From: Bacteroidota bacterium
Lineage (GTDB): Bacteria; Bacteroidota; Ignavibacteria; Ignavibacteriales; Ignavibacteriaceae
NCBI GenBank assembly: GCA_022573715.1
Contig: JACZTL010000010.1
Location: 1-64,000 of the forward strand
Direction of reading: 5' to 3'
Length of the DNA: 64,000 nucleotides
The notes beneath the pieces were generated by a model. The model saw only the letters and a list, made by a program, of their open reading frames with translations, made no database searches and was not told where the DNA came from. Positions 61,978 through 64,000 of the stretch are shown here, piece by piece; positions within the stretch are counted from its first letter, which is position 1; each line of letters opens with the position of its first letter. A program made the translations under genes and the position numbers.

Positions 61978-62625
61978 CTAAAAAAGATATGTTACGCCGA
62001 GTGTTAATCCTACCGAAAATGAATTAAATTTTACCGGCTTCATATGAATTGGATATGATAAAGTTTTGTTACCATTACTTACATCACTATTTAAATCATA
62101 TCTTAAATCAGCAGTAATATTTGCATAAAATTTTTCGCTTATTTGCGTATTTCCCATTCCTCTTAATATAAATCCTATATCTGTAGAACTATATGAAGTG
62201 GAAGTTGGTGTACTCGGTAATTGTTCATCAACATTTATTATCCTTAACCCTGCACCGCCGCCGAATTTAAATTGATATCCGTTACCGTTTAAAACATAAT
62301 ATGCCAATAAAGAAGGCATAAAATTATTAATTGAAACATCATACTTACCGAGATTAAATTGATAGCTATACGAAAACAAACCATAAGTCATTTCAATACC
62401 AAGGTCAAAATTGTCGTTTATTGATTTATCTATTTCAACTGAAAAATTTATTGCCGAGTTAAAATTTTTTAGCTGGTTATTAGATGGGGCAAAATTCTGA
62501 TTTATATAATCGTAAAAGGATGATATGTTTTTAAATTCAATCCCCAACCCTGCACGCAGACTGTACTGAGAAAACGAAGTGCTTCCGAATAATATCAAAA
62601 AACAAACAATTAAAAGTTTTTTCAT
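61978..62625 (-). CDS. Outer-membrane beta-barrel protein
   Basis: A 215-residue exported protein with a signal peptide (about 1-19, ending SFSQ). Alternating hydrophobic strands follow and the last residue is Phe (GVTYLF), which is the usual recognition end for BAM-dependent insertion. It has the size of an 8-stranded OmpA/OmpX-like barrel. No further function is visible. Transcribed between uppP and the flippase-like gene, with 9 bases to uppP. Confidence 0.85.
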   Translation of the reverse strand: MKKLLIVCFLILFGSTSFSQYSLRAGLGIEFKNISSFYDYINQNFAPSNNQLKNFNSAINFSVEIDKSINDNFDLGIEMTYGLFSYSYQFNLGKYDVSINNFMPSLLAYYVLNGNGYQFKFGGGAGLRIINVDEQLPSTPTSTSYSSTDIGFILRGMGNTQISEKFYANITADLRYDLNSDVSNGNKTLSYPIHMKPVKFNSFSVGLTLGVTYLF

Positions 62626-63674
62626 TTTTTTTCCTCTTCAGTATTTGCAATTTTAAAAAAATTATAGTGCTGCTTGTTCAAGAAGAAGTAAACAAACAAC
62701 GCTGAAAATATAAAAACAGCATAAGAAATTATGTGTGTTAAAAATGCATAAGCCATGCTAATGTTTTCACCAAAACCAAAAATTAAAACCAAAGTAGATT
62801 TTGCTAAAGTGTGATATGATCCTGTTCCCCCGGGAGTCGGTATAACAACACCGATCGCACTAATGCTCATTACAATCCATCCCATTTCAAAGGAAACTTC
62901 TTTTATATTCTGCATGCCAATTGTATAAAGCCCAACATATGAACTTAAACCGTAAAGACACATCATTAATACACTTAGTAGTATTGTTAATGTATAATTC
63001 TTTGCGCCTTTTAACGAGGCAAAACCGTGTGTAAGCATTTCAAAAACGTAAGCGGTTTTGTGTGCAAATTTTTCGGAAATATGACTCAATATTTTTATAA
63101 TAATTCCGTAAAATTTTTCTCTAAATTTTACTGTTAAATAAAAGAAGAGAATAAGTATTGCCATTAAAACCATACTTATAATCAATGTGGATTTTAACCA
63201 AGGAAAGCTATCGTATAAATTCTCAGACCAAATTATTACAGAGACAAGCACTGCTAATCCTAAGAATATTATATCAATTACCCTTTCAACAATTACGGCT
63301 CCAAACATTGATGATCTAGAAAGGCCCTCCCATTTACCAACCAAAACAGCTCTCGATAATTCACCCAATCTCGGTACAACACAATTAATGCCGTAGCCCA
63401 CCATTATTGCACCGAACAAATTTTTAATTGAAGTGTCGGGTTTTACCGAATTTAAAATAACCTTCCACCGTAGCGCCCTAACATAATGAGACGACATCAT
63501 TACAACAATAAAAATAAGTATCCAGACAATTGAGGCATTAGAAACAATGTGTAAGACCTCTTTAAAATCAACATCAATAAAAGCAATGTACAAAAAAACA
63601 ACTGCCAAAATAACTGAAAGCAAGTATTTTAAGATGTGTTTGAATTTATTTGATTTTTTATCAGCGGAGGTCAA
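62622..63674 (-). CDS. Lysylphosphatidylglycerol synthase TM-region/flippase-like protein (UPF0104)
   Basis: A 350-residue integral membrane protein with about eight TM helices, of the family related to the membrane half of MprF. Visible are HYVRALRWKVILNSV, VPRLGELSRAVLVGKWEGLSR, VIVERVIDIIFLG and IPTPGGTGSYH, which are characteristic. No synthetase domain is present, so it is likelier a lipid or glycan flippase than a lysyltransferase. The start is TTG and overlaps the end of lolA by 14 bases. Confidence 0.88.
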   Translation of the reverse strand: MTSADKKSNKFKHILKYLLSVILAVVFLYIAFIDVDFKEVLHIVSNASIVWILIFIVVMMSSHYVRALRWKVILNSVKPDTSIKNLFGAIMVGYGINCVVPRLGELSRAVLVGKWEGLSRSSMFGAVIVERVIDIIFLGLAVLVSVIIWSENLYDSFPWLKSTLIISMVLMAILILFFYLTVKFREKFYGIIIKILSHISEKFAHKTAYVFEMLTHGFASLKGAKNYTLTILLSVLMMCLYGLSSYVGLYTIGMQNIKEVSFEMGWIVMSISAIGVVIPTPGGTGSYHTLAKSTLVLIFGFGENISMAYAFLTHIISYAVFIFSALFVYFFLNKQHYNFFKIANTEEEKK

Positions 63675-64000
63675 TAGTTTCAGTTCCTTTTGATGGAATT
63701 ATTTTAAAAATAGAATCATTATACCCGTTGTTTTCTTTATAATTGCTAAACACAATCCTTAATATTCCGTAACCTGTTCCTTCTACAATAATTTTTTTAA
63801 TCTGATAATGAGTATTAAAATATAACACAGCATAATTAAAGTTTAAACCCGAATCTTTTTTAGGCTCAATTTTTAATATAAAAGTGTTTTTCTCTTTTTT
63901 CTCACTTACATTGCTATACCGAGGATATTCTTCAATCAACTTTCTAAGAGAAAATACAGACGGGTTTTCCTCATCAATGCTACTTATTATAATTTTGTTT
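63661..64000 (-). CDS. lolA: LolA-like outer-membrane lipoprotein carrier, C-terminal part
   Basis: The minus-strand frame is open to the end of the window, so this is the last ~112 residues of a gene that starts outside. The TTG at 63939 is internal. The visible part reads ENPSVFSLRKLIEE, then NTFILKIEPKKDSGLNFNYAVLYFNTHYQI and GYGILRIVFSNYKENN. This fits the LolA fold, whose C-terminus ends in strands with a conserved ...F.F. pattern. LolA carries lipoproteins across the periplasm. The assignment rests on pattern and context. Confidence 0.7.
   Translation of the reverse strand, partial: NKIIISSIDEENPSVFSLRKLIEEYPRYSNVSEKKEKNTFILKIEPKKDSGLNFNYAVLYFNTHYQIKKIIVEGTGYGILRIVFSNYKENNGYNDSIFKIIPSKGTETIDLR

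Noticed and set aside
1-64000. CRISPR array, tRNA or rRNA genes
   Set aside because: No regularly spaced repeats, cloverleaf-like segments or rRNA signatures were seen in any intergenic region; I could not run a covariance search.

Overview
The window comes from an AT-rich bacterium that is best placed in the Bacteroidota/Chlorobi/Ignavibacteria neighbourhood, most likely Ignavibacteria-like. This is inferred from gene content: a DUF5916/CBM9 outer-membrane-type protein, type B ribosomal protein L31, an isoleucyl-tRNA synthetase with a GIHH instead of HIGH motif, a 7TM-HD phosphodiesterase, CcmE-like and ArsP_2-like proteins, and promoters of the form TTG-N20-TAnnTTTG. Many genes start with TTG and most lack a strong Shine-Dalgarno sequence. 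Nearly all DNA is housekeeping coding sequence in tightly packed directional runs. I see no rRNA, tRNA, CRISPR array, prophage or insertion sequence.

Layout. 1-9205 (+): purine nucleoside phosphorylase (cut by the window edge), a membrane/coiled-coil protein, ileS, a DksA-like protein with a lysine-rich tail, a metal-exporter-like protein, lspA, an RluD-type pseudouridine synthase and cysS. 9198-14938 (-): FAD-linked oxidase, glycosyltransferase, miaA and a degenerate sensor kinase. 14984-16872 (+): an AlkA-like glycosylase, then an ECF sigma/zinc anti-sigma/rhodanese-lipoprotein set ending at a hairpin terminator. 16969-31832 (-): a BNR-repeat protein, a YjjX-type NTPase, the DUF5916 protein, DUF427, the pyruvate dehydrogenase complex (aceE-aceF-lpdA), a PhoU-like protein with a Na/Pi cotransporter, and DUF423. 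31955-34299 (+): CcmE-like protein and uvrB. 34306-35360 (-): queD-queE. 35473 (+): rpsT. 35757-63674 and on to the window edge (-): envelope and cell-cycle genes, including two GlmU-like proteins, an O-antigen-ligase-like protein, an MsbA-type ABC exporter, a site-2 protease, xerD, a PgpH-like phosphodiesterase, two sodium:solute symporters, a STAS protein, ligA, a RodZ-like protein, rsmB, rpmE, a second ECF sigma/anti-sigma pair, holA, a metS/SNF transporter pair, cyclophilin, uppP, a flippase-like protein and lolA.

The least ordinary parts lie between and at the ends of genes. A 187-bp direct repeat carrying a promoter-like motif sits upstream of both aceE and the Na/Pi transporter gene. 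Palindromic elements lie between genes or have entered them: one rewrites the 3' end of rpsT and supplies the stop codon of the convergent GlmU-like gene, one adds an in-frame LPAGQAG peptide to the SNF transporter, and a cluster lies between aceE and aceF. Among proteins, the O-antigen-ligase-like enzyme carries an inserted soluble domain of about 295 residues that looks like a beta-propeller, and one sensor kinase has Arg in place of its phosphoacceptor His. A 39-residue MetS-like subunit gene, below the usual length cut-offs, lies immediately after the SNF transporter.
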